Notes: generated by a model from the sequence alone, not told the origin. Numbered from the stretch's first letter, positions 54,855-63,607 are shown. The stretch is 64,000 bases of DNA from Lysobacterales bacterium (GCA_019510125.1 JAEKKX010000020.1:19210-83209), one strand, 5' to 3'. Translations and numbers: made by a program.

Positions 54855-55747
54855 CCGGCCAGCGCGGCGAGCGCCGGGGCGTTTTCGGCGAGCCAGTCCT
54901 CGAACGGCCGCGGATCGCGCCCGGTCAGCGCGCGGTAGTCGCCGGTGACCGTGGCGACGCGGCCGGCGGCGGTGTTGGTGTCGAACGAGGCGAACACCTG
55001 CGCCACCGGTTCCGGCAGGCCGGCGTCGACCATGCCCTGCACCAGCGCTTCGACCGGCACCGGCACCACGGCCAGCGGTTTGCCGGTGGCCCGCGCGACC
55101 GCGGCGGCGATCTCGTCCGTGGTCCAGGCCCGGGCGCCGCTCAGGGTGAACACGCGGCGGCCGTCCCGGCCGTCGGCCAGCGCGGTGGCCGCGGCCCGGG
55201 CCAGATCGTCGCGCGCGATGTGGGCGACGCCGCCGCGGCCCGCGGCGCTGTACCACTGTCCGCCCGGCAGGGCCGACGGCAGCCACAGGAACAGGTTCTC
55301 GAAGTACCAGTGATTGCGCAGCACGGTCCAGCCGGGCAGGGCGCTGGCGGCCAGCGCCTGTTCGGTGCCGAGATGGTCGGGCGCGATCAGCAGCGGCGAA
55401 TCCGCGGGCTCGGGCATCGAGGTGTAGAGGACGTGGCGCACGCCGGCGGCCTCGGCCGCGGCGATGGCCGCACGGTGCTGCGCCAGGCGGCGGCCGGGGC
55501 GATCGAGGGCATCGGTGCTGATCAGCAGCAGGCGGTCGCCGCCGGCGAAGGCCGCGGCCAGTGAGGCATCGTCGTCGAAATCGGCGGCGCGGACGGTGAC
55601 GCCGCGCGCGGCCCGGTCGGCGAGGCCGTCCGGGTGGCGGGTGGTGGCGATGATCTGACCGGGCGGGACGTGCAGGGTGTCGAGGAGGTGGGAGAGGACG
55701 CGCTGGCCGAGGTGGCCGCCGGCGCCGGTGACGATGAGCTGGGACAT
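54851..55747 (-). CDS. NmrA-type NAD(P)H:quinone oxidoreductase (QorB-like)
   Basis: The 298-residue atypical SDR begins [20 protein letters not shown] (NADP site) and has [37 protein letters not shown] and [18 protein letters not shown], matching the E. coli QOR2 (YtfG) group that reduces quinones with NADPH. Divergent pairing with an HxlR regulator is also seen for such enzymes (QorR types) and suggests control by electrophile or redox stress. Confidence 0.85.
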   Translation of the reverse strand: MSQLIVTGAGGHLGQRVLSHLLDTLHVPPGQIIATTRHPDGLADRAARGVTVRAADFDDDASLAAAFAGGDRLLLISTDALDRPGRRLAQHRAAIAAAEAAGVRHVLYTSMPEPADSPLLIAPDHLGTEQALAASALPGWTVLRNHWYFENLFLWLPSALPGGQWYSAAGRGGVAHIARDDLARAAATALADGRDGRRVFTLSGARAWTTDEIAAAVARATGKPLAVVPVPVEALVQGMVDAGLPEPVAQVFASFDTNTAAGRVATVTGDYRALTGRDPRPFEDWLAENAPALAALAG

Positions 55748-55763
55748 GGTCTGTTTGGGAGAG

Positions 55764-55793
55764 TTGGTCTCGAATCGAGATCATGCGCATAAT
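55764..55793 (+). promoter_or_regulatory. Promoter of the HxlR gene with overlapping palindromic operator
   Basis: A -35-like TTGGTC (55764-55769) and a -10 CATAAT (55788-55793) are 18 bases apart. The palindrome TCTCGA-A-TCGAGA (55768-55780) covers the -35 end and spacer, where a bound repressor would block the polymerase. It lies 21 bases from the divergent qorB-like start, so one site could control both genes. Confidence 0.55.
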
Positions 55794-55860
55794 AGGCACC
55801 GGAATCGCCGCGACAAGCAGGCACTTCCGCCGCCGCTGGTCACACCGAGGGAACCACCCC

Positions 55861-56328
55861 ATGCCGTCCGATGCCGTCGCCGTCCCGCCCGCCGCCCCCG
55901 CCGTCGCTTCCGCCGCCGTCGCTGCCACCGCCGATCCGCGCGGCGCGGCCGACCGGCTCGTCGCCGGCTGGGAGGACTGGCGCGAGGGCGGTCAGCCGAA
56001 CGAGGCCTGCCCCGTCCGCGGCGTGCTCGACCGCATCGGCGACAAGTGGAGCGTGCTGATCGTGCTGACCCTGGCCGCGGCCCCGCACCGGTTCGGCGCC
56101 CTGCGGCGCGCGGTGCCCGACATCTCGCAGCGGATGCTCACCCAGACCCTGCGCGATCTCGAACGCGACGGCCTGATCTCGCGCACCGTGCATCCGACCA
56201 AGCCGCCGAGCGTCGAATACGCGCTGACGCCGCTGGGCGAGTCCCTGCTGGTCCCGCTGCTGGGCCTGGTGCGCTGGGCCGACGCGCACCATGCGGAGAT
56301 CCTCGCCGCCCGGGCCCGGACGGACTGA
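55861..56328 (+). CDS. HxlR-family transcriptional regulator
   Basis: The 155-residue protein has an Ala/Pro-rich N-terminal extension and then the winged-helix HxlR domain: [52 protein letters not shown] and [12 protein letters not shown]. The Cys before PVRG matches the redox-sensing Cys of QorR/HypR-type members. It probably represses the divergent quinone reductase and itself. An ATG at 55783 is upstream of the -10, so 55861 is used. Confidence 0.9.
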   Translation: MPSDAVAVPPAAPAVASAAVAATADPRGAADRLVAGWEDWREGGQPNEACPVRGVLDRIGDKWSVLIVLTLAAAPHRFGALRRAVPDISQRMLTQTLRDLERDGLISRTVHPTKPPSVEYALTPLGESLLVPLLGLVRWADAHHAEILAARARTD

Positions 56329-56362
56329 GCCGGACCGACGCGCTGCCCCGGCGCGCAGGGCG

Positions 56363-56391
56363 AAAAAAAGGCCCCTCCTCGCGGAGGGGCC
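56363..56391 (-). terminator. Rho-independent terminator of the TonB receptor gene
   Basis: On the minus strand, GGCCCCTCC-GCGA-GGAGGGGCC is followed by seven T. It lies 51 bases after the receptor stop and is the strongest terminator in the window. Confidence 0.93.
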
Positions 56392-56441
56392 CGTCCACTT
56401 CCCTGCGGTGCATCAGTGCGTCGAGGCCGTCGCCCGAAGGC

Positions 56442-59400
56442 TCAGAGGCTTCCGCTGCCGCCGAACTTCCAACTGAAGTCCAGATAGACGGTGCGACCGA
56501 CGGAGTCGAACCACGACACGTCGTAGTAGGGATACGCGGTGTAGGTGCGATCCTTCGGCGGCATCTTGTCGAACACGTTGTTCACCGACAGGCCGACGCG
56601 CATGGTGTCGTTGATGCGATAGCCGGCGGTGAGGTTCCAGCGCCAGGTCGCGCCCACCCACGGGCTGTTGCCGTCGGCGGGATCGTAGACCTGGTCGTAG
56701 GAATCCGAGGTCGGCAGCTTGCCCAGGCGCGTGCCGTGGACGCCGGCGGACCACGCGCCACCGTTCCAGGCGGCCGACAGGCTGGTCTTGGTGCGCGGGA
56801 TGTCGAAGCCGCTGTTCACCGCCAGCTCGTCCTCGACCGGATCGCCGCTGTAGCGCTGGAAGTCGTGGCTGCGAACCCAACTGTGGTCGAGGCCGAAGCG
56901 GAAGTCGCCGATCGCGGTTTCCAGCTTGTAGTGGGCGCTCAGGTCGACGCCGCTGGTGTTCTCGCGGGCGACGTTGATCGGATTGACGTAGACGCCGTAC
57001 AGGTCGCCGTTGACGCGGGTGATGCGGCTGAGCGCGTCGACGCAGGTGGGCGAGGTCGGATCGAGGTCGCCGAGGCGGCAACTGGCCTCGTTGCGCAGGA
57101 TCTCGCCGACGCTCATGTCCTGCACCTGGTTGCGCATGCGGATGTCGAAGTAGTCCAGCGACAGGTCGAATGCGTGCGAGGGCGACCACACGATGCCGGC
57201 GGTCCAGGACTTGCTGGTTTCCGGATCGAGCGCGCGGTTGCCCTGGCGGGTGCGGATCAGGTGGGCGTCGTAGTCGGAGCAGTCGGTCGCGCCGGGGTCG
57301 TCGCTGAAGCAGGTGTAGTAGTCGATGCCCGAGGTCTCGTCGTTGCCGAGGCCGGCGTAGACGTAGTGCAGGTCGGCGGCGCGGAACGCGGTGCCGTACG
57401 AACCGCGGACCAGCAGCGACTCGACCGGGCGCCATTCGAGGCCGGCGCTCCAGGTCGGCTTGCCGACGCCGTGGCCGGAATAGCGGTACTCGTCGTAGCG
57501 GGCGGCGAGGCTGGCGTTCAGCGTTTCGTGCAGCGGTGCGCGCAGTTCCCCGGCGAGCGCCCAGCGGTTGCGGCTGCCGTGGCCGTCGGAATCCTTCCAA
57601 CTGTAGTAGTAGTACTGAGTGGCGCGGGTGTCGGGATGCAGGTCGTAGGCCTGGTTGCCGAATTCGGCGATGCCGGCGAAACCGACCGGGCCGGCCGGCA
57701 GCGAGAACAGCTCGGTGTTGGTCAGGGTCAGCGAGACCGTGTCGGTGCGCGAGGTCGGGTGGTAGGTGCTGCGGCCGGAGATCGCGTCGTACTGGGCCCG
57801 GGTCAGCGGCGTGTACAGGCGCGCCGGGTCGGCGTCGAAGATCGGGAAGCCGTCCGCGTCGGTGCCCAGTTGCGGGCCGAGGAACAGGTCGTTCGCCGCG
57901 CCGGCCACGATCTGCGGCCAACTGATGGTCGCGTGGTACTGCGAGTGGCTGAGCGTGGCCTCGTAGTCCCAGTCGCCGCCCAGCGGGCCGGCGAAGCCGG
58001 TGGCGATGCCGAACGTCTTCTGCGTGCTGCGGATCATGCCGCGGTCCAGGCCGCCCATTTCCTCCGGGCTGAACTGGCGCTGCCAGTATTCGATCTGGTC
58101 GGTGGCCTGGTTGTAGAAGTAGCCGTCCTCGTTGCCGTCGGGCGCCTGGTAGCTCCACGCGGTCACGTCGCGGAACAGGCCGATCTTGTGGTAGCCCATC
58201 TGCACGTCCGCGAACCACTGGTGGCCGTTCTGCAGGGTGTAGTTGAACGCGCCGTAGGCGTTGATGCCCTTGCGCTCGCTGAGGATCGTGCCGTAGCCGA
58301 TCGCCTCGTCGCTGCCGCAGTAGTAGCCGGGGCCGTAGTCGTCGATCACCGGATCGTAGGGACCGAAGCCGGGGCGGGACGCGTAGTAGGTCGAGCCGCG
58401 GTTGAGCGGGGACAGCGCATCGCACGCCGCCTGGCCCGGGTCGAGGTATTCGTCGTCGTAGTTGGTGCGCAGGAACGCGCGCCGCGCCGCCTGCGAGCGC
58501 GCGGTCGGGCCGTCCTTGGTGGAATCCTGGATCGCGCGGTCGTAGGCCCACAGCGGGCGCTGCACCTGCAGTTCGGCGCCGATCACCGCGTTGAGGCCGC
58601 CGCGCTCGAAGCCGGTCGCCAGCGACACGTCGTAGGACTCGCCGCCGCCGCGCGTGGTGTCGCCGTAGCGCACGTCCACGGTGGTGCCGTCGGCCTGCTT
58701 CTTGAGAATGAAGTTGACCACGCCGGAGATCGCGTCCGAGCCGTACACCGCGGACGCGCTGCCGGTCAGCACCTCGACCCGGTCGACCATGCCCAGCGGG
58801 ATGCTGGAGATGTCGGTGAAGTTGCTGCGGCCCTGGAACGGCATCGGGAAGTCGGCGATGCGGCGGCCGTTGACCAGCACCAGGGTGTGGTTCGGGCCGA
58901 GCCCGCGCAGGTCGACCTGCTGCGCGCCGGGAGAGAAATCGGCGCCGCTGGCGGACTGCTGGCTCTGGGTCTCGCCGCTGTTCTGGGTCAGGCTGCGGAG
59001 GACGTCCGGCACGGTCGTGAAACCGCCGGCGCGGATCTCGCGCGCGGTCATCACCGTCACCGGGGCCGGGCCCTCGATCGCGGCCCGGGGAATGCGCGAA
59101 CCGGTGACCTGGACGCTTTCCAGTTCCTTCTGCGGCGGAGGCGCCGGCTCAGCGCCTCCGCCCTGTGGTTCCGCCTGGACAGCCGGCGGCGGCGCCCGCT
59201 TCGGGGTGTCGTCCTGGACGATGACCACCGCGCCGGACGCCGAATCGTGGCGCGCGGAGAAGCCGCTGCCCTGCAGCAGCCGGCGCAGCGCGGCATCGGG
59301 ATCGGGCGCCGCCTGGACGCCGCGGGTGCGGGCGCCGCGCAACTGGTCGGAGCGGTAGACGAGCTGCGTGCCGGACTGGCGCGCCAGCGTGTCGAGCGCG

Positions 59401-59522
59401 GACGTCAGGTCGCCGGCCGGGATCGTGATCGGCACGGTCGGCCCCGCCGACCCCTGCGCGTGGGCCTGCAGCGCGAGACTGCAGGCGGCGGACAGCAGCA
59501 ACACTCGGAACGTTCTGGTCAT
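56442..59522 (-). CDS. TonB-dependent receptor with STN signalling domain
   Basis: The 1026-residue outer-membrane protein has a signal peptide (LALQAHAQ), then an STN domain (about 30-105: ITIPAGDLTSALDTLARQSG), which contacts a FecR-type anti-sigma factor. The plug domain has VPDVLRSLTQNSGE, LRGLGPNHTLVLVNGRRIADF and AVYGSDAISGVVNFI, and a 22-strand barrel follows. It ends WKFGGSGSL, without the usual terminal aromatic residue. With the adjacent FecR and ECF sigma genes it forms a FecA-FecR-FecI type trans-envelope signalling set. The divergent cyanophycinase fusion suggests the ligand is a cyanophycin-derived peptide; this is inference. Confidence 0.93.
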   Translation of the reverse strand: MTRTFRVLLLSAACSLALQAHAQGSAGPTVPITIPAGDLTSALDTLARQSGTQLVYRSDQLRGARTRGVQAAPDPDAALRRLLQGSGFSARHDSASGAVVIVQDDTPKRAPPPAVQAEPQGGGAEPAPPPQKELESVQVTGSRIPRAAIEGPAPVTVMTAREIRAGGFTTVPDVLRSLTQNSGETQSQQSASGADFSPGAQQVDLRGLGPNHTLVLVNGRRIADFPMPFQGRSNFTDISSIPLGMVDRVEVLTGSASAVYGSDAISGVVNFILKKQADGTTVDVRYGDTTRGGGESYDVSLATGFERGGLNAVIGAELQVQRPLWAYDRAIQDSTKDGPTARSQAARRAFLRTNYDDEYLDPGQAACDALSPLNRGSTYYASRPGFGPYDPVIDDYGPGYYCGSDEAIGYGTILSERKGINAYGAFNYTLQNGHQWFADVQMGYHKIGLFRDVTAWSYQAPDGNEDGYFYNQATDQIEYWQRQFSPEEMGGLDRGMIRSTQKTFGIATGFAGPLGGDWDYEATLSHSQYHATISWPQIVAGAANDLFLGPQLGTDADGFPIFDADPARLYTPLTRAQYDAISGRSTYHPTSRTDTVSLTLTNTELFSLPAGPVGFAGIAEFGNQAYDLHPDTRATQYYYYSWKDSDGHGSRNRWALAGELRAPLHETLNASLAARYDEYRYSGHGVGKPTWSAGLEWRPVESLLVRGSYGTAFRAADLHYVYAGLGNDETSGIDYYTCFSDDPGATDCSDYDAHLIRTRQGNRALDPETSKSWTAGIVWSPSHAFDLSLDYFDIRMRNQVQDMSVGEILRNEASCRLGDLDPTSPTCVDALSRITRVNGDLYGVYVNPINVARENTSGVDLSAHYKLETAIGDFRFGLDHSWVRSHDFQRYSGDPVEDELAVNSGFDIPRTKTSLSAAWNGGAWSAGVHGTRLGKLPTSDSYDQVYDPADGNSPWVGATWRWNLTAGYRINDTMRVGLSVNNVFDKMPPKDRTYTAYPYYDVSWFDSVGRTVYLDFSWKFGGSGSL

Positions 59523-59615
59523 GGTTTCCCTGGATCCCCGGTCGGCGGCGCCCCATGCGCACACTCGACAGACCGGGACGAACCGGACCGCCGAATCCCT
59601 CCCTGCGGTTCGCGA

Positions 59616-60644
59616 TCAGCGGCTGTGCAGCACCAGCAGGTCGCCGCGGGTCTCGACCCGCACCCCGAATCCCTGCTGCAGCAGGCGGGCGAAGGCGTCC
59701 GGGCTCGACCAGCGGAAATTGCCGCCGATGCGCAGCGCGGCGACCTCCGGATCGCCCATCACCAGCTTGCGCTCGTTGTAGCGGTTGAATTCCTCGGCGG
59801 CGACCGACAGCAGGGTGTCGTCGAAATACAGCCGGCCGCCGCGCCATTCCAGCGCCCGTTCGGCGTCGGCCAGGGTGCCGCGGCGGACCCGGACGCCGTC
59901 GCGGGTCGCTTCGGCGATGCTGCCGGCGGGCAGCAGCACCGGCTCGGCGCCGGTGCGGCCCGGGCGGGCCGGCGACTCCAGCCGGACCACGCCTTCGGTC
60001 ACCACCACGCGCAGGGCGTCGCCCTGGCGGCGCACCGAGAAGCGGGTCCCGACCGCGATCGCCCGACGCCCGTCCGCGTCCACGACGAACGGGCGGGCAT
60101 GGTCCTTGGCCACCTCGAAGAAGGCCTCGCCGCCGAGCAGGTCGATGCGGCGCTCGGCCGCGGCCATCGACACCGCGATCCGGCTGTCGCTGCTGAGGGT
60201 CGCCTCCGAGCCGTCGCTGAGGCGGACGCTGTCCAGCCGGCCGACGGCGGTGGCGTAGGCGACCGGCCGCGCGGCCTCGCGGGCGCGCCAGGCGTGCAGT
60301 CCGGCCGTGCCGAGCGCGCCCAGCGCGATGACCACGATCGCCGCCGCGGCCGCGAGCCGTCCGCGCCGTGCAGGCAGGGGCGCGCGCCGGGCAACGACGG
60401 CGACTTCGGGGGCGTAGGCCCGCGGGGGCGGGGCCGCGCCCGGCCGCCCGGCCGCCAGCGCCTTCAGCCGCGCGCTTTCCTCCCACGCGGCCTCCAGCCG
60501 CACGAAGGCCACCCGGTGCGCGGTCGCGGCCGCCAGCCACGCCTGCAGCGCGGCCTCGTCGGCGTCGCCCCAGGCTTCGCCGTCGCGGCGCGCCAGCCAG
60601 GCCGCGGCGGTGCGCTCAATCTGCCTGCTGTCGGTCGCGGACAT
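59616..60644 (-). CDS. FecR-type anti-sigma factor
   Basis: This 342-residue inner-membrane protein has an N-terminal cytoplasmic domain (AAAWLARRDGEAWGDADEAALQAWLAA), a transmembrane helix at about residues 96-115, and a periplasmic FecR domain with DSVRLSDGSEATLSSDSRIAV and GEAFFEVAKDHARPFVV. A short STN-like C-terminal module follows (LRIGGNFRWSSPDAFARLLQQG). It binds the ECF sigma factor and relays occupancy of the receptor's STN domain. It overlaps the sigma gene by 29 bases, so production is coupled. Confidence 0.93.
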   Translation of the reverse strand: MSATDSRQIERTAAAWLARRDGEAWGDADEAALQAWLAAATAHRVAFVRLEAAWEESARLKALAAGRPGAAPPPRAYAPEVAVVARRAPLPARRGRLAAAAAIVVIALGALGTAGLHAWRAREAARPVAYATAVGRLDSVRLSDGSEATLSSDSRIAVSMAAAERRIDLLGGEAFFEVAKDHARPFVVDADGRRAIAVGTRFSVRRQGDALRVVVTEGVVRLESPARPGRTGAEPVLLPAGSIAEATRDGVRVRRGTLADAERALEWRGGRLYFDDTLLSVAAEEFNRYNERKLVMGDPEVAALRIGGNFRWSSPDAFARLLQQGFGVRVETRGDLLVLHSR

Positions 60645-61203
60645 CGCGATCCTCCGCGGCCGCGCGCGCGTCCTCGCCCTGCGGGGACGGACGATCGCCG
60701 CCGAAGTAGTGCCCTGCGATCAGGCGCATGCCATGGGCCAGATGTTTCTCCACCGTCTTCTCGCTGATTCCCAGTTTCGCGGCCACGACCTTCTGCGGCA
60801 GGTCTTCCACCCGGCGCAGCCACACCACCTCCCGGCAGCGGTCCGGCAGCCGGTCGAACGCCTCCGCCAGCCGGCGCAGGGCCTGGCGCCCCCCGAACCG
60901 TCGTTCCGGCGACACCTCATCGATCAGGACGTTCAACGTGTCCGGATCACCCAGTGTCTCGATCGACACCACCCGCCCGCGGCGCAGGCGGTCGGTGATC
61001 AGGTTGCGCGCGCTGGTGAACAGGAACGACTTCGGCGACGCCGGCATCGACCGTCCGGCGGCCTCGTAGATGCGGACGTAGATCTCCTGGCGCAGGTCGT
61101 GCAGGTCCTCGCCGGCGGGCGCGCAGCGGCGCAGATAGCGCGCGAGCGCCTCCTCGTAGACGAGGATCTCGCGGACGAACCAGTCGTCGAGGGGGGTGCG
61201 CAT
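60616..61203 (-). CDS. FecI-type ECF sigma factor
   Basis: The 195-residue sigma factor has region 2 (LHDLRQEIYVRIYEAAG, SFLFTSARNLITDRLRRGR) and region 4 (ALRRLAEAFDRLPDRCREVVWLRRVEDLPQKVVAAKLGISEKTVEKHLAHGM) with the expected helix-turn-helix. The ATG at 61203 fits the family N-terminus. An upstream start at 61368 would add non-family sequence and overlap the divergent gene. It should direct transcription of the receptor gene and perhaps the divergent fusion gene. Confidence 0.93.
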   Translation of the reverse strand: MRTPLDDWFVREILVYEEALARYLRRCAPAGEDLHDLRQEIYVRIYEAAGRSMPASPKSFLFTSARNLITDRLRRGRVVSIETLGDPDTLNVLIDEVSPERRFGGRQALRRLAEAFDRLPDRCREVVWLRRVEDLPQKVVAAKLGISEKTVEKHLAHGMRLIAGHYFGGDRPSPQGEDARAAAEDRDVRDRQQAD

Positions 61204-61257
61204 CCACCGCACGATAGCCGATGATCGGCGTCGACGGGACGCCCGCGCGCTGCCGCG

Positions 61258-61285
61258 ACGACCGGGAGGGAAGCGGCCCGGTCGT
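61258..61285. promoter_or_regulatory. Inverted repeat in the sigma/cyanophycinase intergenic region
   Basis: ACGACCGGG and CCCGGTCGT, a perfect 9-bp inverted repeat with a 10-base spacer, lie in the 134-bp divergent gap between the ECF sigma gene and the fusion gene. It is placed to act on either promoter. A binding protein is not known. Confidence 0.4.
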
Positions 61286-61337
61286 TCGTCCTTGATCTGT
61301 TGGGCGCACCGCACGCCGCCATCGCAGGAGATTCCGC

Positions 61338-63344
61338 ATGACCCGTTCCGCCTTCCGTCCCGCCGCAAGGGCCATGATCCCCACGCCCAGGACGGGCCTG
61401 CTCAGGACGGGCCTGCTCTGGCTGGGCCTGCTGCTGTGGGTGGTCGCGCCGCCGGCCGTGGCCCGCGACTACCGGCGCCTGATCATCGGCGACCGCAGCC
61501 TGCCGACGCCGGCGGAAGTGAAGCCCGGGCTGCTGCTCGCCGGGGGCGGCGACCGCAACCGCGAGGCCGTGCGCTGGTTCCTCGGGCACGCCGGCAACGG
61601 CCACATCGTCGTGCTCAGCGCGTCCTACACCCACGAGATCGCCGACGAGTTCTACAAGGACGTCGGCGGCGCCGCGTCGGTGGAGACCTTCGTCTTCGCC
61701 AACGGCAAGCCCGCGACCGATCCGAAGATCCTCGACGCGCTGGCCCGGGCCGACGGCATCTTCATCGCCGGCGGCGACCAAGCCCGCTACGTCCGCTACT
61801 GGAAGGGCACCCCCATCGCCGCCGCGCTCGACGCCCACGTCCGCGCCGGCAAGCCGCTGGGCGGCACCAGCGCCGGCCTCGCCATCCTCGGCGAATACCT
61901 CTACGGCGCGATGGACGGCGGCAGCATCACCAGCCCGCAGGCGCTGGCCGACCCGGTCGGCCCGGCGGTGACGATCGAACAGGATTTCCTGCACATCGCC
62001 ACCCTCCGCGGGGTCGTCACCGACACCCATTTCAAGGAACGCGACCGCCTCGGCCGCCTGTTCGCCTTCGTCGCCAAGGCCGAAACCCTGACCGGGACGC
62101 CGCGCCGACCGCTGATCGGCGTCGGCGTGGACGAAAGCGCCGCGGTGGCGGTGGAGGGCGACGGCAGCGCGCATCTGTACGCCACCGACCCGGCCGGGCG
62201 CGCCTGGGTGGTCCGCGGCGGCTTCCCGGAAACCCAAGCGGCCGGCAAGCCGCTGCAGCTCGGGCGGATCGAGGTGACCGGGGTCGATTCCGGCTCCACC
62301 CTGCACCTGCCCTCGGGCGCCGTCGACGCGCCGGCTTTCCAGCGGGCCTACCGGGTGGACAATGGCCGTCTGCAGGAGGTGGCCCCGATGATGCTCGCGA
62401 TCCATGGCGGCGCCGGCGTGGAACGCGCCGACCTCAGCCCCGAAGAGGAACGCGCCGCCCGCGCGGCGCTGGAACTGGCCCTGCGTCGCGGCCACGAAGC
62501 GCTGAAGGCCGGCAAGCCGGCGCTGGACGCGGTGGCCGCGGCGATCGTGGTGCTGGAGGACGATCCGAACTTCAACGCCGGCCGCGGCGCGGTGTTCACC
62601 CACGACGGCCGCAACGAACTGGACGCCTCGCTGATGGACGGTGCGACCCGCGCCGCCGGCGCGGTGGCCGGGGTGCACCGGGTCAAGAACCCGATCCTGC
62701 TGGCCCGCGCGGTCATGGAGCGCTCGCCCCACGTGATGATGGTCGGCGACGGCGCCGAGGCCTTCGCGAAGGAGCAGGGCGTCGAACTGGTCGATCCGGC
62801 CTGGTTCCGCACCGAGAAGCGCTGGGAGCAGCTCCAGCGCCGGCTGCGCGAGGACGCCGCCAAGGCCGCCGTCCTCGACCCGCACCCCGGGCGCCGCTAC
62901 ACCGGCACCGTCGGCGCCGTGGCCCTGGACGCGCGGGGGCGCCTGGCGGCCGGCACCTCCACCGGCGGCATGACCGACAAGCGCTACGGCCGGGTCGGCG
63001 ATTCCCCGATCATCGGCGCCGGCACCTACGCCAACGCGGTCTGCGCCGTGTCCGGGACCGGCTGGGGCGAGTTCTACATCCGCACCGCCGCCGCCCACGA
63101 CGTCTGCGCCCGCATGACCTACCTGAACGAAACCGCGCAGCAGGCCGGCGAGGCGGTCATCAACGGCGCCGTCCCGGCGCTGGGCGGCGACGGCGGCGCC
63201 ATCGTCCTCGCCGCCGACGGCAGCGTGGCCATGCCGTTCAACACCGAAGGCATGTTCCGGGGCTGGATCGGCGCCGACGGCGTGCCCCACGTTGCCGTTT
63301 TCGGCGACGAAACCCTTACAATGCCCACCCCGCCGGCCCGCTGA
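61338..63344 (+). CDS. Secreted cyanophycinase-isoaspartyl peptidase fusion
   Basis: The 668-residue protein has a signal peptide (cleavage after AVA near residue 43). Residues about 45-345 are a cyanophycinase-type S51 domain: GIFIAGGDQARYV, nucleophile Ser177 in GGTSAGLA, and DTHFKERDRLGRL, close to the DxHFxxRxRLGRL signature of CphB/CphE. Residues about 351-668 are a plant-type asparaginase/isoaspartyl peptidase: IHGGAGV, NFNAGRGAVFTHDGRNELDAS, self-cleavage Thr524 in TGTVGAVALD, and AAGTSTGGMTDKRYGRVGD. The first half would cut cyanophycin to beta-Asp-Arg and the second would split this to Asp and Arg. The gene is divergent from a FecI-FecR-TonB receptor set. The start has AGGAG eight bases upstream. 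Confidence 0.9.
   Translation: MTRSAFRPAARAMIPTPRTGLLRTGLLWLGLLLWVVAPPAVARDYRRLIIGDRSLPTPAEVKPGLLLAGGGDRNREAVRWFLGHAGNGHIVVLSASYTHEIADEFYKDVGGAASVETFVFANGKPATDPKILDALARADGIFIAGGDQARYVRYWKGTPIAAALDAHVRAGKPLGGTSAGLAILGEYLYGAMDGGSITSPQALADPVGPAVTIEQDFLHIATLRGVVTDTHFKERDRLGRLFAFVAKAETLTGTPRRPLIGVGVDESAAVAVEGDGSAHLYATDPAGRAWVVRGGFPETQAAGKPLQLGRIEVTGVDSGSTLHLPSGAVDAPAFQRAYRVDNGRLQEVAPMMLAIHGGAGVERADLSPEEERAARAALELALRRGHEALKAGKPALDAVAAAIVVLEDDPNFNAGRGAVFTHDGRNELDASLMDGATRAAGAVAGVHRVKNPILLARAVMERSPHVMMVGDGAEAFAKEQGVELVDPAWFRTEKRWEQLQRRLREDAAKAAVLDPHPGRRYTGTVGAVALDARGRLAAGTSTGGMTDKRYGRVGDSPIIGAGTYANAVCAVSGTGWGEFYIRTAAAHDVCARMTYLNETAQQAGEAVINGAVPALGGDGGAIVLAADGSVAMPFNTEGMFRGWIGADGVPHVAVFGDETLTMPTPPAR
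62374..62390 (+). promoter_or_regulatory. Internal Shine-Dalgarno and ATG at the peptidase domain border
   Basis: AGGAGG (62374-62379) is followed eight bases later by ATG (62388), in frame, exactly where free isoaspartyl peptidases begin (MMLAIHGGAG). Translation from here would give a 318-residue cytoplasmic enzyme with no signal peptide. It may be functional or a relic of two once separate genes. Confidence 0.5.
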
Positions 63345-63387
63345 CCGCGGCCGTGTCGTCCGCGCCGATCGTGCCTCGTCCGGAGCG

Positions 63388-63416
63388 TTGACACCCGCCG
63401 CCGCAGCCGTCAGAAT
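63388..63416 (+). promoter_or_regulatory. Promoter of the tRNA-Tyr-Gly-Thr-tuf operon
   Basis: A perfect -35 TTGACA (63388-63393), a 17-base spacer and -10 CAGAAT (63411-63416) are followed by a GC-rich TGCGGGC discriminator, as in stringently controlled stable-RNA promoters. Confidence 0.72.
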
Positions 63417-63462
63417 TGCGGGCTGTTTCACCGTGTAGTGTTTTACCGGACGTTGTTCAGCC

Positions 63463-63548
63463 GGAGGGATACCCAAGCGGCCAACGGGGGCAGACTGTAA
63501 ATCTGCTGGCTTACGCCTTCGGTGGTTCGAATCCACCTCCCTCCACCA
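63463..63548 (+). tRNA. tRNA-Tyr (anticodon GTA)
   Basis: An 86-base class II tRNA: acceptor GGAGGGA/TCCCTCC, anticodon loop CTGTAAA, long variable arm, encoded CCA. Confidence 0.97.
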
Positions 63549-63607
63549 CTTCGAAGCCCTCCGGTGACGAAGTCGGTATTCGGCGGAAAAACGCCGTTCC
63601 GCACGAT

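Noticed and set aside
55677..60767. Very long open frame (about 1700 codons) opposite the TonB receptor, plus similar long frames at 49725-54485 and 25260-27845
   Set aside because: These are antisense or off-frame shadows in GC-rich DNA. The overlapping genes on the accepted strand have clear families; the shadows are Arg/Gly/Ala-rich with no motif.
61204..61368. Longer ECF sigma factor starting at 61368
   Set aside because: The extra 55 residues are Arg-rich, not sigma-like, and run through the ribosome site of the divergent gene.
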